DNA of 64,000 nucleotides from Brevundimonas sp. (GTDB taxonomy: Bacteria > Pseudomonadota > Alphaproteobacteria > Caulobacterales > Caulobacteraceae): contig NZ_JAIXTC010000008.1 of assembly GCF_027484365.1 (NCBI RefSeq), positions 1 to 64,000 of the forward strand. The letters run 5' to 3'. The first letter of the stretch is position 1. Every line of letters begins with the position of its first letter. Positions 11,709 through 18,916 of this stretch are shown in pieces. A program made the translations under genes and the position numbers. The notes below the pieces were generated by a model. It did no database searches and was not told where the DNA came from. It saw only the letters and a list, made by a program, of their open reading frames with translations.

Positions 11709-12614
11709 ATGAGTCTGAATCGCCTTCTCCTCGCCGCCGTCATCGGCGCGATGTCCGTCTCGGCCTGCACCCGCGAAGCTGATTCGCCGCCCAATGCGGT
11801 CGAACAGACTCCACCGGCGGCCGCGACAGCGCCCACCGCTCCGCCGATCGGCTATGCTTGCGAGAGCGGTCAGACGGTGATGCTCCAGTATCCGGACACG
11901 GCCACGGCCAGCGTCGCCTACAAGGGCCAGACCTATGCCCTGCGCCTCGTGCCCTCGGGCAGCGGCGCGCGCTACTCCGGCTCGGGCCTTGAATGGTGGA
12001 TCGCCACCCGCGAGGGATTGGAGAGCGCGACCCTGACCCGCCTCGGGCCGAACGAGGACGTCGGCGTCGCCGTGCTGGAACGCTGCAGCCGGCCCTCGGC
12101 CAACCCGGACCTGCCGGTCCCGGGACCTCAGCCCCAGCCTGCCCCGGGCGGCGTCCTGCCGAGCTCCGCACCGTGTCGCGCAGGCCAGCTGCGGCTCAAC
12201 AGCGAGACCGGCGATGCGGGTGCCGGCAACCGCGTCAATGTCTTCGGCGTCACCAATGCCGGGACCGCGCCGTGCAGCGTCTCCGGCTATCCGGCTGTGA
12301 GTCTGCTGGACTCCCAGGGCCGCGCTCTCACCGCGATCCGGTCGGACCAGAACCCGAGCACGGCCACGCCGGTCAATATCCCGGTCGGCGGCAAGGCCTT
12401 CTTCGACATCGCCTGGAATGTGGTGCCCCAGGAGGCCGCGGGCGAGCGGGTCTGTCCGTCCGCGGCGCGGGTGCGGGTTCTGATCGCGGGCGACACGGCG
12501 GCCCTGGCGATCCCGCTGGAGTTCACCCCCTGCGGCGGGCGCATCCGGGTCAATCCGTTCCGGGCGGGAGTCGAGCCGGGTTCTGCGCCGGCCGCAGCGG
12601 CGTCCTCGACCTGA
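11709..12614 (+). CDS. Lipoprotein with MliC-like and DUF4232-like domains
   Basis: Predicted lipoprotein, 301 aa from ATG 11709 (signal [15 protein letters not shown], lipobox VSAC). Residues about 45-130 resemble the MliC/PliC lysozyme-inhibitor domain: [15 protein letters not shown], then [15 protein letters not shown] and a closing Cys. A proline-rich linker follows. Residues about 155-285 resemble DUF4232, with paired cysteines and an [13 protein letters not shown] segment. MliC proteins inhibit C-type lysozyme at the cell surface; the role of DUF4232 is not known. It stands alone, divergent from acs. Domain calls rest on visible motifs. Confidence 0.75.
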   Translation: MSLNRLLLAAVIGAMSVSACTREADSPPNAVEQTPPAAATAPTAPPIGYACESGQTVMLQYPDTATASVAYKGQTYALRLVPSGSGARYSGSGLEWWIATREGLESATLTRLGPNEDVGVAVLERCSRPSANPDLPVPGPQPQPAPGGVLPSSAPCRAGQLRLNSETGDAGAGNRVNVFGVTNAGTAPCSVSGYPAVSLLDSQGRALTAIRSDQNPSTATPVNIPVGGKAFFDIAWNVVPQEAAGERVCPSAARVRVLIAGDTAALAIPLEFTPCGGRIRVNPFRAGVEPGSAPAAAASST

Positions 12615-12755
12615 TACCCATCAATGGGCACGCCGATTTTCCTCGTGAAATCAGCGCGCCGCTGCTGACGACAGGTTTGTATCAATCGCTCTGGAAAGCG
12701 GGCGCATAATGCAGCAGGCTCGCGTCCGAGCCGTCGTCGTTTGCGGTCTTGCGGA

Positions 12756-12782
12756 CGCTTCGAACGCTTCGAACGCTTCGGA
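12756..12782 (+). repeat. Short tandem repeat CGCTTCGAA x3
   Basis: Three 9-bp units, the last CGCTTCGGA, each containing a palindromic or near-palindromic TTCGAA. They lie in the 254-bp gap upstream of kbl. Otherwise that gap shows no gene I can support. Function is unknown; it could be slippage-prone sequence or an operator array. Confidence 0.6.
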
Positions 12783-12868
12783 CTGTATTTCGGAGTCCGG
12801 ACCGGGCTCTCGTGGAGCCGAGGGTCGCAGTGCTGGAATCCATTCGCGAAAGGGCGTAGCTCCGCGCC

Positions 12869-14062
12869 ATGCAAACCACAGGCTTTCACGACCGCGTTGC
12901 GGCCGAGCTTTCCGACATCGACGCCCAGGGGCTGACCAAGCCCGAGCGGGTCATTGAATCGCGCCAGGGACCGGTGATCCAGGTCGGGGGCCGAAAGGTC
13001 CTCAACTTCTGCGCCAACAACTATCTGGGCCTGGCCGGCGACGAGCGGGTTGTGGCGGCGGGGAACAATGCCGCCGAACTGCGCGGGGCCGGCACCGCCT
13101 CGGTCCGCTTCATCTGCGGCACGCTCGACATCCACAAACAGCTGGAACGGGCCATCGCCGACTATCTCGGCTTCGAGGATTCGATCCTGTTCGCCGCCGC
13201 CTTTGACGCCAACGGCGGCCTGTTCGAACCCCTGTTCGGGGCAGAGGACGCGATCGTCTCCGACAGCCTGAACCATGCCTCGATCATCGACGGCGTTCGG
13301 CTGTGCAAGGCCAGACGCTATCGCTTCGCCAACTCCGACATGGCCGACCTCGAAGCCCAGCTGAAACAGGCCCGGGCCGACGGCGCGCGTGACATCGTCA
13401 TCGCCACCGACGGCGCCTTCTCGATGGACGGCTATATCGCAAAGCTCGACGAGATCCGCGCACTGGCCGACCGGTACGGCGCCCTGATCATGGTCGACGA
13501 CTGTCACGCCACCGGCTTCCTGGGTCCGCAGGGGCGCGGCTCCTACGCCCACCACGGCGTGAAGGTCGATTTCGTGACCGGCACCTTCGGCAAGGCCCTG
13601 GGCGGCGCGATGGGCGGCTTCATCTGCGCGACCTCGGCGGTGGTCCAGCTGCTGAAGCAGCGGGCCCGGCCCTACCTGTTCTCCAACGCCCTGGCCCCCA
13701 GCGTCTGCGGCGCCTCGCTCGAGGCCATCCGCATCGCTCAGGGCGAAGAGGGCGACACACTGCGCGACCAGCTGACCGCAAACGCCGCCCGCTTCCGGGG
13801 CGCGATGGCCGCGGCCGGTTTCGACCTGTTGCCCGGTCAGCATCCGATCGTTCCGGTCATGCTGGGCGACGCCAAACTGGCCCAGACGATGGCGGCGCGG
13901 ATGCTGGAGCTCGGCGTTTACGTCATCGGCTTCAGCTTCCCGGTGGTGCCGCGCGGCGCGGCGCGCATCCGGACACAGATGTCGGCGGCGCACACCTTCG
14001 ACCACATCGATCAAGCGGTCGCGGCGTTCACGACGGCGGGTAGGGAACTGGGAGTGATCTGA
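12869..14062 (+). CDS. kbl: Glycine C-acetyltransferase (2-amino-3-ketobutyrate CoA ligase)
   Basis: PLP enzyme of 397 aa that cleaves 2-amino-3-ketobutyrate with CoA to glycine and acetyl-CoA, the second step of threonine degradation. Alpha-oxoamine synthase motifs visible are NNYLGLAGDERV, GAGTASVRFICGT, the DDCHATGF aspartate region and the PLP-lysine segment TFGKALGGAMGG. It starts at ATG 12869; no strong ribosome binding site is visible. The stop overlaps the next start by one base (TGATG), and tdh, the first pathway step, is the gene after that. Confidence 0.97.
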   Translation: MQTTGFHDRVAAELSDIDAQGLTKPERVIESRQGPVIQVGGRKVLNFCANNYLGLAGDERVVAAGNNAAELRGAGTASVRFICGTLDIHKQLERAIADYLGFEDSILFAAAFDANGGLFEPLFGAEDAIVSDSLNHASIIDGVRLCKARRYRFANSDMADLEAQLKQARADGARDIVIATDGAFSMDGYIAKLDEIRALADRYGALIMVDDCHATGFLGPQGRGSYAHHGVKVDFVTGTFGKALGGAMGGFICATSAVVQLLKQRARPYLFSNALAPSVCGASLEAIRIAQGEEGDTLRDQLTANAARFRGAMAAAGFDLLPGQHPIVPVMLGDAKLAQTMAARMLELGVYVIGFSFPVVPRGAARIRTQMSAAHTFDHIDQAVAAFTTAGRELGVI

Positions 14063-14367
14063 TGCCGCTCCGGCTGGAGATCGAAAGCGGCAAGATCGAT
14101 GGACTGGAAGATGTCCACGATCTCGTCGCCGAACTTCCCGGCTTGCCGATCTGGTTTGGCCGGAACCTCGACGCGCTTTCTGAACTTGCCTACTTCGTCA
14201 AAGAGCCTCTCGACATAGTGTTGATCAACTCGTCAGCGCTCGAACGACGGCTTGGCCGTCGCGACTACAAGGCGCTGATGAGCACCCTTGAAGACATCAG
14301 GGACAGCCCGAACGACGATCCGAACTGGCAACCCGTTACACTGACGCTTACCCCCCTGAGGCGATGA
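14062..14367 (+). CDS. Barstar-family protein
   Basis: Small cytoplasmic protein of 101 aa resembling barstar, the intracellular inhibitor of the ribonuclease barnase. Visible family traits are the N-terminal strand RLEIESGKIDGLEDVHDLVAE, the LPIWFGRNLDALSE helix that matches barstar's FGxNLDALWD segment, and a C-terminal strand WQPVTLTL. It overlaps the kbl stop by one base and is followed by tdh 4 nt later, with GGGAG upstream. No barnase-like ribonuclease is encoded nearby, so the partner is unknown; many barstar homologues occur as orphans. Confidence 0.8.
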   Translation: MPLRLEIESGKIDGLEDVHDLVAELPGLPIWFGRNLDALSELAYFVKEPLDIVLINSSALERRLGRRDYKALMSTLEDIRDSPNDDPNWQPVTLTLTPLRR

Positions 14368-14371
14368 AACG

Positions 14372-15424
14372 ATGACCACTACCATGAAGGCCCTGGCCAA
14401 GACGGCCCCCGGCATTGGCCTCGAGCTGATCGACGCGCCGATCCCCGTGGCGGGACCCGAGGACGTGCTGATCCGCGTCCACCGCACGGCCGTCTGCGGC
14501 ACCGACATCCACATCTGGAACTGGGACGAGTGGTCCCAGAAGAACGTCCCGACGCCGATGATCACGGGGCACGAGTTTGCCGGCGAGATCGTCGCCATCG
14601 GGTCGGACGTCCAGCGCCCGCTGAAGATCGGCCAGCGGGTCTCGGCCGAGGGGCATGTCATCGACCTGAACTCCGAGGCCGCCCGGGCGGGCCACTTCCA
14701 CCTCGATCCGCACACGCGCGGCATCGGCGTGAACCGCCAGGGCGCCTTCGCCGAGTTCGTCGTGGCGCCCGCCTTCAACGTGATCGAGCTGCCCGACGAC
14801 GTCTCGTACGAAGTCGCCTCGATGCTCGACCCGTTCGGCAACGCCGTGCACACGGCCCAGCAGTTCGACCTGCTCGGCGAGGATGTGCTGGTCACCGGCG
14901 CGGGACCGATCGGCATGATGGCGGCCGCTGTCGCCCGTCACGCAGGCGCGCGGACGGTGGTCCTGACCGACATCAACGACTTCCGCCTGGAGCTGGCGCA
15001 GAAGGTCGCGCCGGGCGTGCGGACGGTAAACACCACCAGGGAAGACCTGCACGACGTGATGAAGGAGTTGGGCCTCAAGGTCGGGTTCGACGTGGCCCTG
15101 GAAATGTCGGGCTCGCCGATCGCCTTCAAACAGTGTGTGGACACATTGATCATGGGCGGCGGCATGGCGCTGCTGGGCATTCCGTCGAAGCCGATGGAGA
15201 CCGACTGGGGCGCGATCATCCTGAAGGCCCTGACCATCAAGGGAGTCTACGGGCGCGAGATGTTCACGACCTGGCGCAAGATGCTGGGCCTGCTCAAGGC
15301 CGGGCTGGATCTGGAGCCCCTGATCACCCACCGCCTGTCCTACGCCGACTACCGCGAAGGCTTCGATGCGATGAAGTCCGGCCAGTCGGGCAAGGTTATT
15401 CTGGACTGGGACAAGGCCGCCTGA
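14372..15424 (+). CDS. tdh: L-threonine 3-dehydrogenase
   Basis: Zinc- and NAD-dependent medium-chain dehydrogenase, 350 aa, oxidising threonine to 2-amino-3-ketobutyrate, the Kbl substrate. Motifs visible are the catalytic-zinc region CGTDIHIWNWDEW with GHEFAGEI, and the Rossmann motif TGAGPIGMMAAAVARHAGA. The structural-zinc four-cysteine lobe common in this family appears to be replaced: the region GHVIDLNSEAARAGHFH lacks the usual closely spaced cysteines. Starting at the inner ATG 14384 would give the typical MKAL N-terminus. It is the third gene of the kbl-barstar-tdh run. Confidence 0.95.
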   Translation: MTTTMKALAKTAPGIGLELIDAPIPVAGPEDVLIRVHRTAVCGTDIHIWNWDEWSQKNVPTPMITGHEFAGEIVAIGSDVQRPLKIGQRVSAEGHVIDLNSEAARAGHFHLDPHTRGIGVNRQGAFAEFVVAPAFNVIELPDDVSYEVASMLDPFGNAVHTAQQFDLLGEDVLVTGAGPIGMMAAAVARHAGARTVVLTDINDFRLELAQKVAPGVRTVNTTREDLHDVMKELGLKVGFDVALEMSGSPIAFKQCVDTLIMGGGMALLGIPSKPMETDWGAIILKALTIKGVYGREMFTTWRKMLGLLKAGLDLEPLITHRLSYADYREGFDAMKSGQSGKVILDWDKAA

Positions 15425-15434
15425 TGGGGGCGGC

Positions 15435-15884
15435 TTGAGCAGCGCTGTCTTCGACTTCCTGACCGGCTCCGGGACCGACGACGCGGGCCGGGAGGTCTTC
15501 GACGTCATTGCGATGGACGATGCCGCCATCGAGCAGGGGCATGACTTCATCCAGTGGCTCTTCCCTCTGAGTGAACGATCCGGGGCCAATCCGAACGCGC
15601 CGATTCTCACCGGGGAAGACGTCGAGGAGATCCGGGAGTCGCCGGCGGCTCAGGCGTCGCTGGCGGCGGCGACCGATCGGCTGGCGGTCTTCTATCACCG
15701 GAACGGCCACTGGCTGACGGCGAGCGACCACAACCACCTGAGGATCACCCGGATCATCAAATCGCTGCGCCTGCTGCGCGGCGACGAGCTCGCCGATGCC
15801 TTCCGGACCTTCATCCTGGCCAGGGTGGAGGAGGCCGGCTCACCGATCGGCAAGCCGACGCTGGGATTCTGGTCCCGGGCCTAG
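15435..15884 (+). CDS. Opioid growth factor receptor (OGFr)-related protein
   Basis: Cytoplasmic protein of 149 aa with the OGFr_N-like core: FDFLTGSGTDDAGREVFD, then IEQGHDFIQWLFPL and NPNAPIL. The family was named from a vertebrate receptor, but bacterial members are short, soluble and uncharacterised. The start is TTG 15435 with a G-rich box 4 nt upstream. It begins 10 nt after tdh and probably is the last gene of that transcript. A link to threonine catabolism is positional only. Confidence 0.8.
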   Translation: MSSAVFDFLTGSGTDDAGREVFDVIAMDDAAIEQGHDFIQWLFPLSERSGANPNAPILTGEDVEEIRESPAAQASLAAATDRLAVFYHRNGHWLTASDHNHLRITRIIKSLRLLRGDELADAFRTFILARVEEAGSPIGKPTLGFWSRA

Positions 15885-15940
15885 GCCGTTGGCCGTCCGG
15901 TTCCGCTTGACCCGGAGTGCCGGGAAGGAGACGGAGCGAC

Positions 15941-16759
15941 ATGAACTACCGCCACAGCTTCCACGCCGGGAATTTCGCCGACCTGGTCAAGCACGCCCTC
16001 GTCCTGTGGCTGCTGAAGACGCGGCAGGCGGCCGGGCCGGTGCTCGTGCTGGACACCCACGCAGGCGCGGGGCTCTACGATCTGACGGGCGACGCGACGC
16101 GGTCACGCGAGGCCGAGGCCGGGGTCGAGCGTCTGATGGCGGCGGCGGACCGTCCGGCCCTGATCGAGGCGCTGGCGGCCGAGGTCACGGCGCTGAATCC
16201 ACAGGGCGGGGTGCGCTTCTATCCCGGGTCGCCGGTGCTGGTGGCGCGGAACCTGATACCCGCAGACGCCTATGTCGGGTTCGAGCTCCGCGAGGAGATG
16301 GCCGGTTTGCTGCGCGAGAGCCTCGCGGGCTTCCCGGCCGCCAGAGGCGAGATCGGGGACGGCTATGATCTGGTGCTGGCCGAGGCGCGTCAGGCCCGCG
16401 GGGCGCTGGTGCTGATCGACCCGCCGTTCGAGCGGCCCGACGACTACCTGCGCGCGGCGGACACGGCGGCGGCGATCGTGAAAGCGGACCCGACGGCGGT
16501 CGTGGCGATCTGGACGCCGCTGAAGGACCTGGAGACCTTCGACGGCTTCCTGCGCCGGCTGGCGTCGGGGACGGGCGCGCCGACCCTGGTGGCCGAGGCG
16601 CGGCTGAGGCCCCTGACCAATCCGATGAAGATGAACGGCTGCGCCATGGTGGTGGTCAATCCGCCGGAGGGCGCGGATGAGGCGGCGGCGGAGATCTGCG
16701 GCTGGGTGGCGGGCAATCTGGGCGACACAGGCGCGAGGGCGGAAGTCTGGCGGGTATAG
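15941..16759 (+). CDS. rlmJ: 23S rRNA (adenine(2030)-N6)-methyltransferase RlmJ
   Basis: SAM-dependent methyltransferase of 272 aa that modifies A2030 of 23S rRNA. The N-terminus MNYRHSFHAGNFADLVKH is diagnostic for RlmJ. A SAM-site segment VLDTHAGAGLYDL and the catalytic DPPFE motif follow, and NPMKMNGCAMVVVNPP matches the family's C-terminal part. The start is ATG 15941 with GGAG boxes just upstream; an in-frame ATG at 15917 lacks one. It is convergent with the small membrane protein gene at 16809. Confidence 0.95.
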   Translation: MNYRHSFHAGNFADLVKHALVLWLLKTRQAAGPVLVLDTHAGAGLYDLTGDATRSREAEAGVERLMAAADRPALIEALAAEVTALNPQGGVRFYPGSPVLVARNLIPADAYVGFELREEMAGLLRESLAGFPAARGEIGDGYDLVLAEARQARGALVLIDPPFERPDDYLRAADTAAAIVKADPTAVVAIWTPLKDLETFDGFLRRLASGTGAPTLVAEARLRPLTNPMKMNGCAMVVVNPPEGADEAAAEICGWVAGNLGDTGARAEVWRV

Positions 16760-16808
16760 GTTCTTTTTCCCGTTGGGAGACGGCCTTGCCCGGGGGAATG
16801 CCAGACGC

Positions 16809-17075
16809 TTATTCTGATCGTCCCCAGCGCCACTTCACGCGTCGGCTCCGATCGCGCGTCCGCCAGACGATTCCGGCATAGACAAAAGTCATAGCCGCAA
16901 TGAAGGCGAGGGCGATAACCAGGCTGGACCACGAATCGTCGCCCCAAACCAGAATGGCTCTCGATCCCAACACAACAGTGACGCCGTAGGCGATCGTCAC
17001 CACCCAACCCTGCCACGATCCAGCCGAGAAGCCTGCTCCGTAGCGCTTATGGTTGAACCAAGGTTTCGCGTTCAT
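16809..17075 (-). CDS. Small two-helix membrane protein
   Basis: Predicted inner-membrane protein of 88 aa from ATG 17075, which has AAGGA 8 nt upstream; longer in-frame starts lie in poor sequence. It opens with a cytoplasmic KPWFNHKRYGAGFSAGSWQGW segment, has two hydrophobic helices (about 20-40 and 50-70) and ends in a basic tail RTRDRSRRVKWRW. Similar short proteins with a WFxxKRYGxG...WQGW opening occur in Alphaproteobacteria, but I know no function. It is convergent with rlmJ. Confidence 0.65.
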   Translation of the reverse strand: MNAKPWFNHKRYGAGFSAGSWQGWVVTIAYGVTVVLGSRAILVWGDDSWSSLVIALAFIAAMTFVYAGIVWRTRDRSRRVKWRWGRSE

Positions 17076-17218
17076 CGGATTTTCCTTCACGCTCAAGGTA
17101 GCGTGACGGGAAATCGTTTTCAAAATAAGCTCATGGTTGTTGCTGCGGGCCATCAAACCTGGGTGCAGGGTGACCAGCGGAGAGAGACGGAGGCGGGTGA
17201 GGTCTGACCGGTAGAGCA

Positions 17219-17290
17219 CGACCCTCACCCTTTCGCGGTTCCAATCGCAGCGCTTCGGGACACTCAAAACCTCTCCCAATGGGAGAGGGG
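17219..17290 (-). repeat. Degenerate palindromic repeat, copy E
   Basis: Read on the minus strand it opens with CCTCTCCC-att-GGGAGAGG (17270-17288), has a poorly paired middle, and ends with GGGTGAGGGTC, resembling the hairpin and tail of copies C and D. It begins 3 bases after the stop of the gene at 17293 and may act as its terminator. Confidence 0.55.
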
Positions 17291-17292
17291 AG

Positions 17293-17607
17293 TTATTCGA
17301 TGACTTCGCCGGCCTCGTAGAGGTTGGGCTCGAAGGTCGCGATGGCCATGATCGGCAACATGGCGGCGGAGACGGCTGCGGTGCGGGTCATCGCCTTCCA
17401 GTCCTCGACCGAGCGCCAGACCGCCTGGTTGACCACCGTCTTGCCGTTGAGGCCCCGGTGCAGGGTGGCCGAGACGAAGCCCGGCAGGCCGACCTGTGCG
17501 CGGGTCAGTTCCGCCAGCATATCGAGCAGTTCGTCCTGCTTTTCGGGCTGGACCTTGAACACATTGATCAGAACCACGGGGGCGATGTCGGCGTCCGGAT
17601 CGGTCAT
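17293..17607 (-). CDS. ABM-domain (antibiotic biosynthesis monooxygenase-like) protein
   Basis: Small cytoplasmic protein of 104 aa with a dimeric ferredoxin-like ABM fold. VVLINVFKVQPEKQDELLDML is split by the expected helix, then GLPGFVSATLHRGLNGKTVVNQAVWRS and a final FEPNLYEAGEVIE strand. Members include heme-degrading and quinone monooxygenases but also many of unknown activity, so no reaction is assigned. It is divergent from the amidotransferase gene at 17668, with a 60-bp shared promoter region. Confidence 0.85.
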   Translation of the reverse strand: MTDPDADIAPVVLINVFKVQPEKQDELLDMLAELTRAQVGLPGFVSATLHRGLNGKTVVNQAVWRSVEDWKAMTRTAAVSAAMLPIMAIATFEPNLYEAGEVIE

Positions 17608-17667
17608 GAGCGGGGCTGTAGCGCCTTTGCCCTTGTCCCGCCATCACAGACCGGTCCCTATGGAGTC

Positions 17668-18396
17668 ATGAAACCCATCGCGATCCTGGAAACCGGCAAG
17701 CCGCCCGAGGCGCTGAAGGATGCGTTCGACGACTATCCGGCGCGGTTCCGGGCCCTGCTGGGCGAAGGCGTGGCCACGGTGCGGTTCGACGTCCAGTCGG
17801 GGCGGCTGCCGAACGATCCGGGCGAGTTTCAGGGCGCGATCGTCACCGGGTCGGCGGCCGGGGTCTATGACGATCTGCCCTGGATCCCGCCCCTGATCGA
17901 CTGGCTGCGTGCGGCGCGAGGGCGGACGCGGCTGGTCGGCATCTGTTTCGGGCATCAGGTCATGGCGCATGCCTTCGGCGGCCGGGTCGAGAAGTCGGAC
18001 AAGGGCTGGGGCGTCGGCCTGCATCGCTATGCGGTGGTCGCGCAGGAACCGTGGATGTTCCCGCGCGCCGCCTCCATCGCCATTCCGGTCTCGCATCAGG
18101 ATCAGGTTCTGGTCCCGCCGGCCGATGCGCGGGTCATTGCGACCAGCGACTTCACGCCCTTCGCCGGACTGGCCTGGGATGACGCCATGTCCTTCCAGTG
18201 CCATCCGGAGTTTCAGCCGGACTACGCCGCCGCCCTGGTGGAAAGCCGGCGGGGAACGCGCATTCCCGAAGCCCTGGCGGACGAGGCCATGGCCAGCCTG
18301 TCCCGGTCCAATGACCGCGCGGTGCTGACGGCCTGGATCCGCGCCTTCCTCATGCTGACCCCGCCGCCGGTCGAGGGGGAGGGCAGCGGAATCTGA
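17668..18396 (+). CDS. Type 1 glutamine amidotransferase-like protein (GMP synthase-like)
   Basis: Cytoplasmic protein of 242 aa with a class-I amidotransferase fold. The nucleophile elbow is GICFGHQ (catalytic Cys), and the His-Glu pair lies in QCHPEFQ. The N-terminus MKPIAILETGKPP matches stand-alone amidotransferases annotated as GMP synthase-like; there is no synthetase domain, so it is not GuaA. The start is ATG 17668 with a weak GGAG box. Its stop lies 9 bases from the DUF559 cassette. The amide acceptor is unknown. Confidence 0.85.
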   Translation: MKPIAILETGKPPEALKDAFDDYPARFRALLGEGVATVRFDVQSGRLPNDPGEFQGAIVTGSAAGVYDDLPWIPPLIDWLRAARGRTRLVGICFGHQVMAHAFGGRVEKSDKGWGVGLHRYAVVAQEPWMFPRAASIAIPVSHQDQVLVPPADARVIATSDFTPFAGLAWDDAMSFQCHPEFQPDYAAALVESRRGTRIPEALADEAMASLSRSNDRAVLTAWIRAFLMLTPPPVEGEGSGI

Positions 18397-18405
18397 GGGG
18401 GACAG

Positions 18406-18472
18406 TGTCACCTCTCCAGCGCCGAACGGCGGTGGGGAGGACAGGTCGCGTCAGCGACCAGGAGGGGGCGAC
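18406..18472 (+). repeat. Palindromic repeat, copy A (left end of DUF559 cassette)
   Basis: TGTCACCTCTCC, a near-perfect hairpin (AGCGCCG-aa-CGGCGGT), GGGGAGGACAG, a perfect hairpin (GTCGC-gtca-GCGAC), then CAGGAGGGGGCGAC. The constant segments are identical to copy B while both hairpin stems differ. The stop codon of the DUF559 gene lies inside hairpin 2. Confidence 0.9.
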
Positions 18473-18840
18473 ACCGGCGGCGGGTCGTTCAGCCTTGCCC
18501 TGACAGCCTCGCCAATGAAACCGAGTACGCCGTCCAGTTCCGTCCGGACATCCTCGGCCCGTAGGCGGATCACCTTGACGCCTTGCGTCGCGAGCCATGC
18601 GGTTCGCCGTTGATCGCGGCGACCTGCGTCCGGAGTGTCATGCACCGCGCCATCGACTTCGATCGCGAGGCGCGCTGCCGTGCAGTAAAAGTCGAGGATG
18701 TAAGGGCCGATGGGATGTTGCCGACGAAACTTGATGCCACGAAATCTGGAAGCACGCAGGCAGGACCAGAGGCGCGCTTCTGGCGGTGTCATGATGCGGC
18801 GGAACGCTTTTGCGCGGATGTAGCTTTGACTGTCCGGCAT
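18451..18840 (-). CDS. DUF559 (Vsr/PD-(D/E)XK-like) endonuclease-domain protein
   Basis: Predicted nuclease of 129 aa from ATG 18840. It has the DUF559 pattern: MTPPEARLWSCLR with E21, RGIKFRRQHPIGPYILDFYC (D50), AIEVDG (E61, D63) and H67, then VIRLRAEDV. These residues match the metal-binding acidic positions of the restriction-endonuclease-like fold related to Vsr mismatch endonucleases. An upstream in-frame extension to 18915 reads through the repeat and is not credible. AGGAGG lies 10 nt before the start, inside repeat B. The C-terminal PPPVSPPPGR and the stop are encoded by repeat A. The activity of this family is not established. Confidence 0.85.
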   Translation of the reverse strand: MPDSQSYIRAKAFRRIMTPPEARLWSCLRASRFRGIKFRRQHPIGPYILDFYCTAARLAIEVDGAVHDTPDAGRRDQRRTAWLATQGVKVIRLRAEDVRTELDGVLGFIGEAVRARLNDPPPVSPPPGR

Positions 18841-18843
18841 AGG

Positions 18844-18909
18844 GTCGCCCCCTCCTGACCGCTTCGCGGTCTGTCCTCCCCATTCGCCTACGCGAATGGA
18901 GAGGTGACA
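18844..18909 (-). repeat. Palindromic repeat, copy B (right end of DUF559 cassette)
   Basis: On the minus strand: TGTCACCTCTCC, perfect hairpin ATTCGC-gtag-GCGAAT, GGGGAGGACAG, perfect hairpin ACCGC-gaa-GCGGT, CAGGAGGGGGCGAC. It carries the same constant blocks as copy A in opposite orientation, but different self-complementary stems. It lies just upstream of the DUF559 start codon. Confidence 0.9.
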
Positions 18910-18916
18910 AGTCACC

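Larger units (their letters stand above)
18406..18909. mobile_element. Candidate 504-bp cassette: DUF559 gene between inverted palindromic repeats
   Basis: Copies A and B form 66-67-bp terminal inverted repeats around a single gene. The unit fills the whole gap between two convergent genes, 9 bases from one stop and 7 bases from the other. The right repeat provides the AGGAGG ribosome binding site of the nuclease gene and the left repeat provides its stop codon. No transposase is present. That it moves, or moved, is inference from structure; I saw no clear target duplication. Confidence 0.5.

Noticed and set aside
12287..14014. A 575-codon minus-strand frame opposite kbl
   Set aside because: kbl on the plus strand has full PLP-enzyme motifs; the opposite frame has none and has no ribosome binding site.
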